Shown here piece after piece: positions 1 through 10,802 of a stretch of 64,000 nt of DNA. Each line of letters starts with the position of its first letter. Within the stretch, counting starts at the first letter, position 1. Under the pieces are notes generated by a model. That model was not told the DNA's origin and made no database searches. It saw only the letters and a program-made list of their open reading frames with translations. Location of the stretch: NCBI GenBank assembly GCA_963422465.1, contig OY730169.1, forward strand, positions 4,836,001-4,900,000, given 5' to 3'. The translations under genes were made by a program, and so were the position numbers. Source of the DNA: Lichina pygmaea (Eukaryota; Ascomycota; Lichinomycetes; Lichinales; Lichinaceae).

Positions 1-792
1 AACCAAGCAGAGTGTATGTACTTCTGTAAAGATATAAGTCCTTGTACAGATATCTTGTATTGCTCATCTGTAGCAAGTGCACACTTATTATCAATCATAG
101 TACTCATGTACAGTACCCAGCACCAATACAAGCCAACAGAAGCCTGATGATCTACTCCTGTACAGCAGGCTTTGGTAGCAGTCTTGTGGCATCTGGCTGT
201 AGTGTACTGGACTCCTGTACTTCTGTGCGGAAGTACTATAGAGGCATCTTTGTGTTGCGCTCTCCATGATTTGAAGAGTGGTAGGGTTGCAACATGATGT
301 GGCCTTTTGTTGCTTCGAGCAGTGGTAGTTCAGGGTTCGATCTCTACTTACGTAGGAGCATTGCCGGAGAGGATTACTGAAAAGTATCGTTGGAGCAGTC
401 GAAGCACAGCGAACTGAAGCCCCTTTTTCTGACTACTGTACTTACAGTACCCTGTTACCCTGTAGAAGGCAATTGAGGCTGACAGTGATTGAAGAATAGA
501 TAACCTCACCTAACATGATAGAACAGTTACCAGCACATATGGGTACCGCCATGACCAGGTAGGATCCAGGTCCACAGACTGAACTTCCTTGAAGGGTGGA
601 GGATGACTGCCAAGTAGTGATACAGCACTGTGCATTTTCCAGCCCAAGTGTGGGTTATGGTATCCCAGTAGGGAGTGCGTTGCGATCAAGTGCAAACGAG
701 ACGAGAGATCCAAGCCCTCGGCACACCCGAGAAGGGAAGGAAGGAATAAATTAATGGATAAAATGCCAACGTCTAAAGACGAGGAAGCCCGA
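1..792. other. Gene-free left edge
   Basis: No convincing coding sequence. The first 300 bases are rich in TGTAC/GTACAG words and resemble decayed transposon DNA, but I see neither paired termini nor protein homology. The last part is the 3' flank of the VWA gene. Confidence 0.5.
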
Positions 793-2073
793 TTACATGA
801 CCACCGCCGCGGCGATGGCTCCAAAGACCAAGGACACCATCGCCGTCAGCTGATAGGTCCCGCCATGGAACGAGCCCGCACCGCCGGTGAAGAGCGGCGG
901 GAACGGACTCACTGGCGCGCCAGTCGGCTTGGCGGTCCCGTTCGTCGCCGTCGTCGTCGCCGTCACGGTGCTGTTGAGGCACTCGCTGTCGAGGACCTCG
1001 GAGCTCTCGAGACCGACGGAGAAGAGGCCGTTCGCGTTCGGATCGGCGGCGGTGACGGCGACCTCCAGGGCCGTGTCGGCCGAGGCCGTGTAGTTCAAGA
1101 CGGCCAAGCCGGTGTCGTCGGTCTCGGCCGTGGCGATGTCCGTGTCCGATCCCAGGTCGCGGAGGGTCGCCTTCAGCACGAGCGTCGTCGCGTCGTCGAC
1201 CGTCCTGACGGTGACGTTGAGCGACTCGCCGGCCCTGGCGTCGTACTTAAAGCTGTTCGACCCTGTCCCGGAGAGCTGCGCCGTGGTGGTCAAGCCGGAG
1301 AACAGCGAGCCCTGGTCGCCGCTGCTCGAGTCGTCGCCAGTGAGGCCCGTCGACAGGATCTGCGCGAGGAAGGCAGCGAAGTTCGAGGCGGTGTTGATGG
1401 TGGCCATCGAGCCGCCCGTCTGCAGGACGGCGTTCTGGATGCCGGGATCTTGGTTGCCGACCAGGCCCGAGGACAGGTCGGTGCCCTCCGGAAGCACCTG
1501 GAGGAAGCCAAAGGAGACGCGGATCCCCAATTTGCCGGCACGCTCAATCTCGCCGATGGTCTCTGGCACCAGTGTCGAGGGGCCGTCCTTGCCATCAGTG
1601 AGCACGACGATGCCGGTGCGATTGGCCGTCGCTCCTTCCTTGGCGAGCTCGTCTATCGCGGCCTTGACACCGCCGCCGATGAAGGTGCCTCCTCCGCCGA
1701 ATGGGCGCTCGATCGCCGAAGTGGCGCCAGCGGGATCACCAAGCTCGTAAAGGACTCTGGCTCTGCCTGAGAATTGAACCACGGTGAGGAGATCGGCGGG
1801 CTTGTCGTCTGTTGCCTCGCTAGGGCTGACCAAGATATCGGCCAAGCCCTTTGCGGCATCCAGCCGAACGTCATCGGGATCACTGTTGGACATCGAGCCG
1901 GACGCGTCGATGACGATCCCGATCTTGCGGCCACCGCTGCCGCTGCCGATGCGTCCCAGGATAAGATCGCATGTCGGAGGGCTCTCACGACGGTAGAGGC
2001 CGGGCCGAAGGGAGGGTTTCGCAGCAGCGAGGCCAGAGCCCAGAAGCACGCCGGCGACGACGAGTTTGGACAA
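793..2073 (-). CDS. Secreted, probably GPI-anchored von Willebrand factor A (VWA) domain protein
   Basis: Single exon, 426 residues. Residues 1-18 form a signal peptide (MSKLVVAGVLLGSGLAAA). A VWA domain follows from about residue 50: the metal-ion-dependent adhesion site reads DASGSMS at 56-62, with later GGTFIGGG and LTDGKDG segments in the places the family uses for the other MIDAS ligands. After the VWA domain comes a Thr/Ser-rich beta-type region with several N-glycosylation sequons. The C-terminus has small residues (GGAGSFHGG) followed by a hydrophobic tail without charged residues, which is the layout of a GPI-attachment signal. VWA domains bind protein ligands through a divalent cation. 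The likely place is the cell surface or wall, with a role in adhesion or sensing; this is inferred from domain layout only. The whole frame is open and strongly GC-biased at third positions, so I trust the model. Confidence 0.85.
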   Translation of the reverse strand: MSKLVVAGVLLGSGLAAAKPSLRPGLYRRESPPTCDLILGRIGSGSGGRKIGIVIDASGSMSNSDPDDVRLDAAKGLADILVSPSEATDDKPADLLTVVQFSGRARVLYELGDPAGATSAIERPFGGGGTFIGGGVKAAIDELAKEGATANRTGIVVLTDGKDGPSTLVPETIGEIERAGKLGIRVSFGFLQVLPEGTDLSSGLVGNQDPGIQNAVLQTGGSMATINTASNFAAFLAQILSTGLTGDDSSSGDQGSLFSGLTTTAQLSGTGSNSFKYDARAGESLNVTVRTVDDATTLVLKATLRDLGSDTDIATAETDDTGLAVLNYTASADTALEVAVTAADPNANGLFSVGLESSEVLDSECLNSTVTATTTATNGTAKPTGAPVSPFPPLFTGGAGSFHGGTYQLTAMVSLVFGAIAAAVVM

Positions 2074-3650
2074 GAAGGATGCCCTGATGAAGCTTCATTG
2101 TCAGTGATACCGTCACAGATGGCAGTAGGTGGAGAGGTGGGACCAACATCTTGCAGAGGCCTATCGAAGCTCGCTGAAGAAAGTGCTGGAAAGGACGAAG
2201 CGAGTGTGTCAAGGATGCTCTGTTTCTGAACGAATGTGACGATTCCTCGATGGCGATTGGGAAAACGATGGCAGAGTCTTGGGCGGAGCTCCAACAGTTA
2301 TATAGCATTCCTTGCCCCAAGGCCAGCCACCGATCAGGCTACCCCTGAATCCACGCAGGCAAGCTGCTGTACCGCCGCCTCATCTCCCGTGTGGAGTGTA
2401 GGGAGGCGATGCTGAACGATGCAGCGGCGAGGTCAGACGAGAACAGGTGGACGCCATTTCAGGAAAGGCGGCAGGCGGCGCCGCCAGCGCTCGACTGGAC
2501 GAGCCAGCAGCAACGGCAGGTGGGAATACCATTCTAGGAAACACGGCCAACAGCGACGTTGGCGCTCGACTCGCGGGAGGACCTTCTCCCAGCCCGGAAC
2601 GGAGAAGCACTACGTATCAAAAGACCGAAGCATTGCGCACGCACAATCTCCACCACCACCGCTATCACCATCAACACCACTACCACCGCGACGAAGCAGG
2701 ACCCCTTTGCACTCCCCCACGGCGTTGGCGCTGTCTCGCGCGCGCCCAGGGGTCCAGCCGGCAATGGTGGACTTGGAGTTGAAGCTAAGCTTCACACGTT
2801 CGAAGATGGCCTGGCAGCCTATCAGAGCTGTCGGGAGTTGCAATCGCGCGGCCACGAGCTGAAAGTCGGCCGCGACGCAGGGGCTTGAGAACGGGCCAGT
2901 ATCGCAGCGCCATACGTCGTCGGTCAGCGAGCCGATTGGTGGCGTTCTGCGCATCCACGGTATTCCCAGGAAGACGACGCGGGGAGGGAAGCTCGGGCCG
3001 AACCCGATCGGCTCGAGCTGTCAATTGCAGGCCGTACCGTACGGAGCATATCGCATGGAGCATCGCGAAATCGAGTGTTGAACCATGGGCCCATCCGTGC
3101 TAAGCCTCCTTTCACGGACCGAGCGTCATCCCAAATAGGTCGCCGCTAACCGCGCTGAACACCACGGCCGACGACACCAACGCAAGGTACGGACATGCGC
3201 CCGCGTGGAGATTGCGATAGAGGATTCTGCATCCAAAAGCAAGGGCGCCCCTGCGGCAGATAGACTGGGCATGAAAGTGGACGTCGATGCTGTGCTCCGG
3301 GACGAATGTTTCGTGGCAAGGCTGCAGAACATGCGATACCGGTACGGTTTTGATTTTGATTTGATTCTTACACTGATTCGGCTGTTAAGCCATGCAGAAC
3401 TTCTTGAAGGATTTTTGTCTCTGGTAGACTTGACTCGGGGACCTCACGTATTTACCGTACACCCCGTGGTTTGTAGTGTACGTACTGTGGGAAAACCCCA
3501 AACCCCGTAGGGGAAATAGGAAAACCACAGTAATAAGGGTTTTGTAGATCTTGACGGATATTGGGTGAGCTATTTCTTGAGGGGTTTCATACATCTTGCG
3601 AGGAGTACATCTTAGACAAGTTCTATGAATCTCAGGGGTTTTTGTGGCAG
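2074..3650. other. Gene-free stretch, promoter side of the VWA gene
   Basis: The VWA gene reads leftward, so its promoter lies at the left edge of this stretch. The remainder holds only short overlapping frames in several phases with no recognisable domain. No repeat or RNA gene was recognised. Confidence 0.4.
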
Positions 3651-3653
3651 AAT

Positions 3654-3776
3654 GTGGGGTGGGTCAGATTCGAACTGACGACTAGTTTAGTCAGCTTCTC
3701 CAGGCCCGACACCACTAGTTCCGGGTCATGGGTGCCACGTACCCGTGCCGAGGAGGTACTCCCGTACCACCCACTC
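3654..3776 (-). ncRNA. tRNA-like module (Pol III-type 3' half)
   Basis: On the minus strand the 3' end has a perfect T-arm: 5-bp stem GTCAG/CTGAC around loop TTCGAAT (3663-3679), which is also a near-consensus B box. It is preceded by a hairpin of the size of a class II variable arm (GACTA-AAC-TAGTC) and followed by CCACCCCA. The 3' acceptor-like strand can pair with TGGGTGG about 110 bases upstream (6 of 7 pairs), followed by the TA expected at positions 8-9. The middle is far too long for a tRNA and includes the GGCACGGGTA motif, so this is more likely a tRNA-derived SINE-type element, or a tRNA interrupted by an insert, than a working tRNA. Confidence 0.3.
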
Positions 3777-4716
3777 TCTCGCAAGCTCGGTCGGGACACC
3801 TTTACTTCGTAAAGGTGTCTATCACCGGGACACGACAAAAACATCACGATCAAGTCCGCAGTCCTATAACTCCACAACACCACAACTAAATTGAAAAGTA
3901 AGTAGCTCATTAGATTCCCCTACTTCTCTAGTATAATCTCTGAAGTTGTAGAAGTCTATTAAATTTTATAGCATTGCTGAGAATCTACTATAGTTGCTAG
4001 ACTGATAACAGACCCTTGACAGATAGTATTTCAAACACCTATAACTTTGTAGAACAACAACCAAATAGTAATTATTATTTGCCCATCTGATTCTAGACCA
4101 CTTCATCTATCAGATAGTAGCTTGTCATATTTTTCAGAGCATTATGGTGTTAGTGGATCATGGTTGAAGCTTGGGCTATCACAGAGAAACAACAAAAGGA
4201 TGAAGAGTGTGCTCGGGCAAAGGAAGCCAAAGCGACACAAGGCAAGGCCACGACAGCAGGTTTTGCAATTGCAACCACGATCCACCAAAACCACAATGCT
4301 CTGAACAACATGGCAAGCTACTATCCAATAGATGAAGTGGTCTAGAATCAGATAGGCCAACAATAATTACTATTTAGTCATTGTTCTACAAACTTATAGG
4401 TGTTTGAAGTGTTCGTTATCAAGGGTCTGTCTTTGGTCTAGCAGCTGTGGTAGTTTCTCAGCAACGCTACCAAAATCAGTAGACTTCTAAAATCTCAAAG
4501 ATTATACTAGAGAAGTAGGGGATTCAGATAAGCCACTTACTTTTTGATTTAGTTGTGGTGTTACAGAGTTATAGGACTGCGGACTTGATCGTGATGTTTT
4601 TGTCGCGTCCCGGTGATCTGTCGCGTCCCGGTGATAGACACCTTTACGAAGTAAAGGTATCCCGACCGAGCTTGCGAGAGAGTGGGTGGTATGGGAGTAC
4701 CTCCTCGGCCCGGGTA
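3740..4716. repeat. Long inverted repeat (foldback element)
   Basis: Two arms of roughly 430 bp (about 3740-4166 and 4272-4716) are diverged inverted copies around a spacer of about 105 bp. Both arms contain a short perfect hairpin (ACACCTTTAC-TTC-GTAAAGGTGT at 3796-3818 in the left arm) and end outward in GGCACGGGTA (right arm GGCCCGGGTA). The right arm has a tandem duplication of about 16-18 bp around GTCGCGTCCCGGTGAT. Within the conserved outer part the arms differ mainly by G:C to A:T transitions. The spacer has a short charged frame (K/E/A-rich) that could be a transposase remnant, but that is weak. No clear target-site duplication was found. Confidence 0.75.
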
Positions 4717-5833
4717 GTGGGAAACTCTCACCAGCTTCCCGCTACACCATGCCGCCCCACCGGTACGGTACGGTACCGTACCGTATAGCACGAGGTGTGG
4801 CTGTGGCTGTGGTTGTGACCCTGCACCGTATCCTTGGATATCAATTATTCTCCCGGCGACGCTGGTTCAACGTGTAGACATGTCCACGGCCTTTTCTCGA
4901 CGTCGTCTGCAGTACCTCGTACAGTACGCTCATTCCTGGATGGCAAATCACCAGGTACTTCGTACCTCCAAGGCACGGGTACAGTACGGTAGGTGTTGTC
5001 GAGGGTTACAGTACGGAAGTAGAGTACCCTCGCACGCCTCGTACTTACTTATAGTAGCTGCGGACAAGCAGCCTTTTCAATTGACCAATGGCGACTCCAG
5101 ACAAGCTCCTCCTTGGAGTGCTACCGGAACCATAAAGAAAGTCTTGGATCCTGTTACACAAAGAGGCACGAGAGGGAGGAGAGAGATCACTCGATATAAG
5201 GGTCCAAGTTGGCGACAGATGTCGTGTCGCTCCAAAGAAGAAGAAGAAGAAGAAGACCATCATGGACCATTAGCCCTGGAAGAAACAAGCAGGTTCCTCC
5301 AACGAGAAGTTGCTCGTGTCATGGCTGCAGTAAACGCCCATGACGCCCACGAGTCTTGTCGCGGAAGGACGGCTCGGTTTACGGGAGGTGGTTGAAGTTG
5401 ACGCTATATAATCATGTCTTTGTCTGCTCGTCGAGATCCGAGCGGGCCATGATCGCTTGGGGCATGTGCTGGACTAGTTAGAGGGAATGGCCGTAGGCCT
5501 GGACTGTCAGGTGAACTGTCTGCCACTCAGGTTGGGCCGCTGGCTACAAGTATGGCAATTACCGGCGACATATAATCATCACGGAGCGAGAGAGTGGCTC
5601 GGTCTAGCCTTTCGCCAGCCGTCGAATAGGCTTTCCCTTGCTATGCTTTGCTGACATGTCAGTCAGTCAGTCGACCTTGTTGATGTTCTTTGGAGCACCA
5701 CCGCCGGCGCCGGCGCCGGCGCCGCCGGCCGCCGTCTCTCTGACGGCCAAGCGTCTCGAGATGCGCGCATACATGTCTGTGCCCATGAAGATGGCTGTTT
5801 GATTGTTCGATCAATCGAGACAAGCGGTTAGTG
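4717..5833. other. Gene-free stretch with a hairpin + GGCACGGGTA motif
   Basis: At 4954-4981 a hairpin (AGGTA-CTTCG-TACCT) is followed by CC, two bases and GGCACGGGTA, matching the outer end of the foldback element next door. There is a short AAG run near 5238. A GCCGGCGCC run lies near 5705. No supportable gene. Confidence 0.45.
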
Positions 5834-6836
5834 TCAGGTTCCGCAATCTGTGCCTGTTACGTATGCTTCCGGGAAACTCTCGCCCCATTTCCCTTCAGCA
5901 GCACCAAAGTACGGCTCCGCCGACATATCCTCCAAGAATATGAACTCACCTAGAGCAAGATACGGTCCGTACAAGCCCAGCAACTTCTTCTTGTGGTCTT
6001 GAGAAACGTCGTCCCAGCTGTACATGTCAAGCAGACATGTGGCCGTGGTCACGGTGACAACAACCGAATAGATGAGCAACTGCAGGGGAACCCTAGGATC
6101 ATCTTCCTCGGACTCTCTCCGATCAGCGCGTCACTCGAGATGGCATTACTGAAAGGAGCGCTCCATCAGACGGACGCTCACTTCTAAGCAGAACTCTCAC
6201 CGCCCAGATACTCAATGGCAGATGATACAAGCCCTCGACAAGCGTAAATCCTTTGAACCACAGCGGCGGATCGGTAAAGAAGCGATCTTGATACGTTTCG
6301 ATGTAGTATTCCTGTAGATCCGTCAAGGCTTGCGGCGTCACGGCGTTTGGGTACAGCGGAACGAGATCGAAAGCTGCCGTTGCATCGTCAGCCGAAGCAC
6401 CCCGACGCAACAGCGAATAGCAAAAGTGCGCTCGGTAGAGAGCCGCAAAGAAAGGGGTTGCCGGGTAGCAGTCGGTCTCTGACGAGACGTTGCCAGAGTG
6501 TTGGAGATGGGATCCGACGCAAATCAATTGTGGTGTCATTCATTGTATGAGCCAATGAAGAGTCATGATTGAAAATGGAAGAGGTGGCGTGCTCATCGAA
6601 CATGATCACTTGATTACATGAACGCCATTTCCATGTAATCAGCTCTACTGTACGGAAGTACGTAACGTACGTATGTACGTGCGTGTACGGTAGCGGAACC
6701 CAACAAGCCTGAGTCAGACAAGACAGACAGACAGACAGAGAAAAAAAGACCAACCTAGCATCACCAGAATGTGTATTGCAAAGAAGACCAAATACAGGAG
6801 ATCACATCTGTTGTCTCGGAGGCTCAAAGTGGCCAT
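5834..6836 (-). CDS. EXPERA-domain protein, TMEM97/sigma-2 receptor type
   Basis: Three exons: 6836-6755, 6373-6182, 6102-5834; 180 residues, close to the usual length of about 170-180. The junctions restore ..HILVMLAFDLVPLYP.. and ..VLLRNDPRVPLQLL.. in phase. Four membrane segments are visible at about 9-25, 70-93, 103-122 and 135-152. The order of motifs (FDLVPLYP after TM1, WFKGFTLVEGLYHLP in TM2, an aromatic/Asp-rich C-terminal part) matches TMEM97 family proteins, which are ER membrane proteins linked to sterol handling in animals; fungal members are poorly studied. Start: the Met of MATLSL is chosen because it gives the family's short N-terminus; an upstream in-frame Met would add 30 residues. 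The first intron is long (381 nt) for this genome, so a small unrecognised exon is possible. Three CACGTG boxes lie upstream. Confidence 0.8.
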
Positions 6837-6923
6837 CTTGTTTGCTCCAGTCGAGCAACAACGGAAGAGTCTCTGCTTGTGTCTCCTCTGAAACATAGCC
6901 ATTGACATGATAGTGCCCTCTCC

Positions 6924-6964
6924 CACGTGAGCCTCACGTGAGACCTAGGCTCCACGTGACCAAT
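6924..6964 (-). promoter_or_regulatory. Three CACGTG E-boxes plus CCAAT upstream of the EXPERA gene
   Basis: CACGTG occurs at 6924-6929, 6935-6940 and 6953-6958, and CCAAT at 6960-6964, about 90-130 bp before the chosen start codon. CACGTG is the classical site for bHLH factors (SREBP, Cbf1 and Ino2/4 types). The spacings (11 and 18 bp between starts) suggest a deliberate cluster. A role in sterol-linked control is inference. Confidence 0.55.
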
Positions 6965-8600
6965 GGACCCCTACCGGTATATAGCTTGCTAGATAGCTCT
7001 TAGCTACGGAAGTGCTTAGATCATCATCTATCTACACACACATTGAGACACTTCCACTGTGCTCTTGTAGGCCTTCCGCTACAGCCATACTGAAGTCTCT
7101 TCTAGTAGTAGTCCTCCACTATAGTGAAAGAAGTCAAAGCAGCAACTCTAGGTGAGTATATTCATTGTTTTATTGACTGACTATACTTAAGAGGAACCTG
7201 CCTTGGTTGTACAACCACTTCAAGTAGTAGTCTTCTTTATCTACTTCTTCTTTTCCTGCTTCTCTTTTATCTTCTCCTGATTCTCAAGATTCTCTGATAG
7301 CAAGCATCAAGCTGTATGATCTTTTCACTTACAACTTCCACAGGTACTCAAGAACCAGTCTTGAGCTGTACAACACTCGGCAAAGATCCTGTCCTTTGGT
7401 GCACTGTTGGCATGGAAGAGTGTTGAGACTATGCCGTGACTGGATAAGCAGGCCTTCAACAATTCAGAGATCTTGGTGGGAGTGAGGTAGTGTGGCCTGG
7501 GGGCGGAGAAGTGAGAGGATTATAGCTGGCAGAGCCATGAGATTTGGGTGTTCACCATGAGTTAGAAATTAACAGAGCTACTGTACAAGCAACTGTTAGA
7601 CTGTTTTCTTTATTATACAAATACTTGTACTTACCAGCTTGCCTGCACACTGTACTTGTCTATTGATAATTGCAAGACTGTCAGTTGTCTCTTGTTGCTG
7701 CTGAAGCTGGTCTGAGTCCATCATGGTGATGTGCTGGAAAATTTCTCCAGTCGGAGTTTTATCGGAGTCTCAGCTATCGTCCGCTGTACTCGGCTATCTG
7801 TCTTGTCCTATAGTAGGAGGGGGGAGGTGGGGGAGCTGTCCTAGGTCAAGTGCTGGCCTACCTGACTGATTGGGCTCCCTACCGGTTCACAGACATCCTA
7901 GCATGATGTACGGGAGTAGCTTAGCTAGCTTTAGAACGAAATAGGAATTCGATTCGATACAACAACACAGGAGAGAGGGGGAGGCCAGTGTGATAAGTCT
8001 CAGGGTTCTGAACAAATAAAAAGTGAAGATTACTGACAAGCTTCTCCCCCCCACCCACCCAAATAAGACCGACAGACAGGTGTTTGTAGGACTCAGTGAT
8101 CAATACTGGGAGAATGAAGGATGATAGGAGGATGGGAGGATGGAAAGGAGAAAAAGAGCAAAGAGGGCAAAAGTGAAAGGAAAACAAAGAGAGGAGATAA
8201 AGGAAAAACTCCCTGTTGCGGGCTCCGCCTAACCGCAGCCTGATCACATGGATGAGGCTTGGCCCCAGTGCCTCGCTGTCAGTCAGCCTAGACCTGACCT
8301 CGACTGTGTAAGTCTCGGTCCCGTGATAGGGGAAGAGCCCAGAGGGACACCCCGGTAGTATATAGCGAGGTTCAGCAGCCGATCTCCTTCGTCAATCAAT
8401 CAACTTCACACACGCATAGTGCACCTCTTGTTGATCAAGTCGATGCATCGTGTGCAGCTAGGCAGGGCCATAGCGGACCCTATCCACCCCAGTGGAAAGC
8501 ACCATCCTCATGACCATCCATTGCGAGGCCTGGCATCAGTCATGTACGCCGACGATGCGTGCGGGGGGGCGTATTCGCCCATCAAGGGCCCAGTCTCACG
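6965..8600. other. Gene-free stretch, AT-richer, with possible decayed element
   Basis: Base composition is AT-richer than the gene blocks. Around 6975-7160 there is a TATA-like run and pyrimidine-rich sequence of the kind seen in fungal LTRs, but no partner copy or PBS can be shown. On the minus strand at about 7725-7635 a short frame (MMDSDQLQQQQETTDS..) runs into a good GTAAGT donor; I cannot link it to a gene. The 3' part is the downstream flank of the next gene. Confidence 0.35.
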
Positions 8601-10802
8601 CTACGTCGACGTGCTGCCAGAGTTAACGTTGCTGAGGCTGGTGCTGCCGCCGCCACCGCCGCCGCCGGCCATGGCGCGTGAGAGACGAGGATGTTCGGGG
8701 TTGGTGGCGTCGAAGCCGCCGAGCACTTCGTCGCGGCCCGTGACGGGCACGGAGTCCGTCGTGCCAGACCACGTACCCATGCCGGCCTCCTCGAATGCGA
8801 GCCGCTGGAGCTGCAGCGTCCCGTCGAGGATCCACTGCAGGCGGCGGTGTTCGCCCTTGTGCAGAGCTTTGTGCTGGATCCAGCCGACGACGCTGTCGAC
8901 ACACCAACTGGTCACGACGATGGCCGTGCCGAGCACGAGGATGATGGATGTCCCCAGCGCCGAAAATGAGATGGATCCGTCCGTCGCGCGCACCTTCTGG
9001 TTCTTGCACATCCCTTTGTCGATTTCGTCCATTTCGTCGACTGTGATCTGACGTTTAAGGCCGGGAACGGCGGCGGTCGGCCCGGTTGCGTACTCAACCG
9101 TCTGCTTTTGTAGCGAGGCAAGACCAACGCTGAACCAGGTTGACGCCTCGACGGTCCATTGGTTTGGTGGCAGCGCCGCCTGTTTCAACTCGCTGACGGT
9201 CTCCTGAGCTCGAAGCGCGCTAGCGCCGCGGGCCATGAGCACCTGGTGGATGCTGGACTTCTGTGCTGCAAAACTAAGTCGTACCCTGACGGATTCCTGG
9301 ACCGGATTCAATTCAATGGCATCGTCGCCTCGAAACAACAGGCTTGTTCCCATCAGGTCCGTGCACCTTCCATTGAGAGGGTTGCAGAATTGATACTGTT
9401 CGGTGCAGCCCATGACGTTCATAGTGAAATCAGAGGAATAAAACGTAATACTACCATTTGTACCTCCATCGGGGACGGAGAACGTATAGTTGATGTGAGC
9501 GGGGAAGAACGGATCATCGGATGGGGTGGAAAATCGTATCGCGTTCGGTGCCACCATGATAAGCACGACATCAGCATCCGTCCGGTTCAGCTCTGGCGTC
9601 GGATCCCACATGGACTTCGGCTCCCCAACTAGCGAATGCAGACTCCTGTTCCCACCCACTCGTCAGCTTTCGTTATCGAAGGCCTAAGGCCCTGCAGTGC
9701 CGGATACGAAAGGAAAAGGCACGCATCAAGCGCTTGAGAAGGCCAGATCGGGAGACACGCACCACACTCTGTAGCCGACTTGGGCCTTCACTCCACAGGT
9801 GTTGTATTCCAGGGTTAGGTTGTCATTCCTGGCGGCGGAAGGACCGTAAAACAAGCCAAGGATCTCATCCCCTGGCTTCCCGATGTCGCCGGCCTTTCCG
9901 GTGCCGTTTCGAATTTCCATGAATCCCGGGCGAACCAGAGGCGCACAGGTGGAGACCTTGCGGTAATCGACACGAGCGCTTGTAGGACCGTTGATCCCGA
10001 AGATGGAGTGTGAGCTCATCCGACCGGTGTCCATCTCGAAGGCAGCCCTGGGGGGGATGAGGCACATATCGCGGTCGAACGGACAGGGGGCATTGCTGTT
10101 GGTGGTGAAGTCGATTCTTGGAACGGCGTACGTGTTGCATTGCAGGCGCGACTGGTCCGGATCGCCATAGTAGCAAGTTCTTGCATGGTCGGCTGCGTCG
10201 ACGCTATCTGCGAGTGACTTCATTCCGAAGCTGGCTGCATCTTCCGATCCCCAACGGCCGCATCTCGGACTCCTGATCAGCGCCTCGGTCCCAACGGCAT
10301 TGACCACCTCGGACGAGAAGACGCCGGCCAAGCCAGCGGCAAGGGCGTAGGCGAGCGCAAAGGCAGTCCATAGCAAAGAGCACAGGGACTGTCGTCGCGC
10401 CAAGTTGCGCCAGTAAAAGGCGATCAGCAAGAAGGTCCAGGCAGCCGAGGTTGCGGAGCTGGCGTTCCGGAAGGTGGCCTGGGTCTGTTGTCGGGGTCCA
10501 CCCTGCGGCTTGCGCCTCGCCCGTGCCTGGTGGACCACGTAGCTCAATATGCGCCAGAGAGAGGTGGCCGTCACCGTGACGAACAACGCCAGGAAGGCAG
10601 TCAAAAGACCGCCGTCTCGGGCCGAGAGGGTGATCGTCGCGCCATACACGCGCCCTCGGGACCAATTGGTCCAAGTGCCGTGGTGGATATGTGGTCCGCT
10701 TGTGGACATGACGCCGGGAAATGCGATGGGTGAATAGACTCCGTGGGTCCTCTCAACGTCTCGATGGATCTGTTCTTTGCACCGATGGAGGATGCTGCCC
10801 AA
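8601..10802 (-). CDS. Fungal membrane protein of unknown function, 694 residues
   Basis: Two exons (10802-9763 and 9645-8601) joined across a 117-nt intron; the junction reads ..GYRVWSLHSLVGEP.. and phase closes. Hydrophobic segments lie at about residues 65-92, 118-132, 141-165 and again near 590-610. Between the third and last of these is a large region with many Cys and N-glycosylation sequons (for example NLTLEYNTC, NYTFSV, NGSITF), which should therefore be lumenal or extracellular. The cytosolic tail is about 90 residues, with a Gly run and a Ser/Thr-rich end. I do not recognise a named domain. The shape (three N-terminal helices, large glycosylated domain, one C-terminal helix) is common among Sordariomycete hypothetical proteins. 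A minus-strand neighbour on each side is unrelated. Confidence 0.75.

Noticed and set aside
754-1770. A 338-codon open frame opposite the VWA gene
   Set aside because: It lies antisense to a well-supported gene; its Arg/Gly/Val-rich sequence is the mirror of GC-rich codons.
6975-7760. LTR-like promoter and leader, with similar-looking DNA at both window ends
   Set aside because: No second copy, no primer-binding site and no protein fragment could be shown, so I do not call an LTR element.
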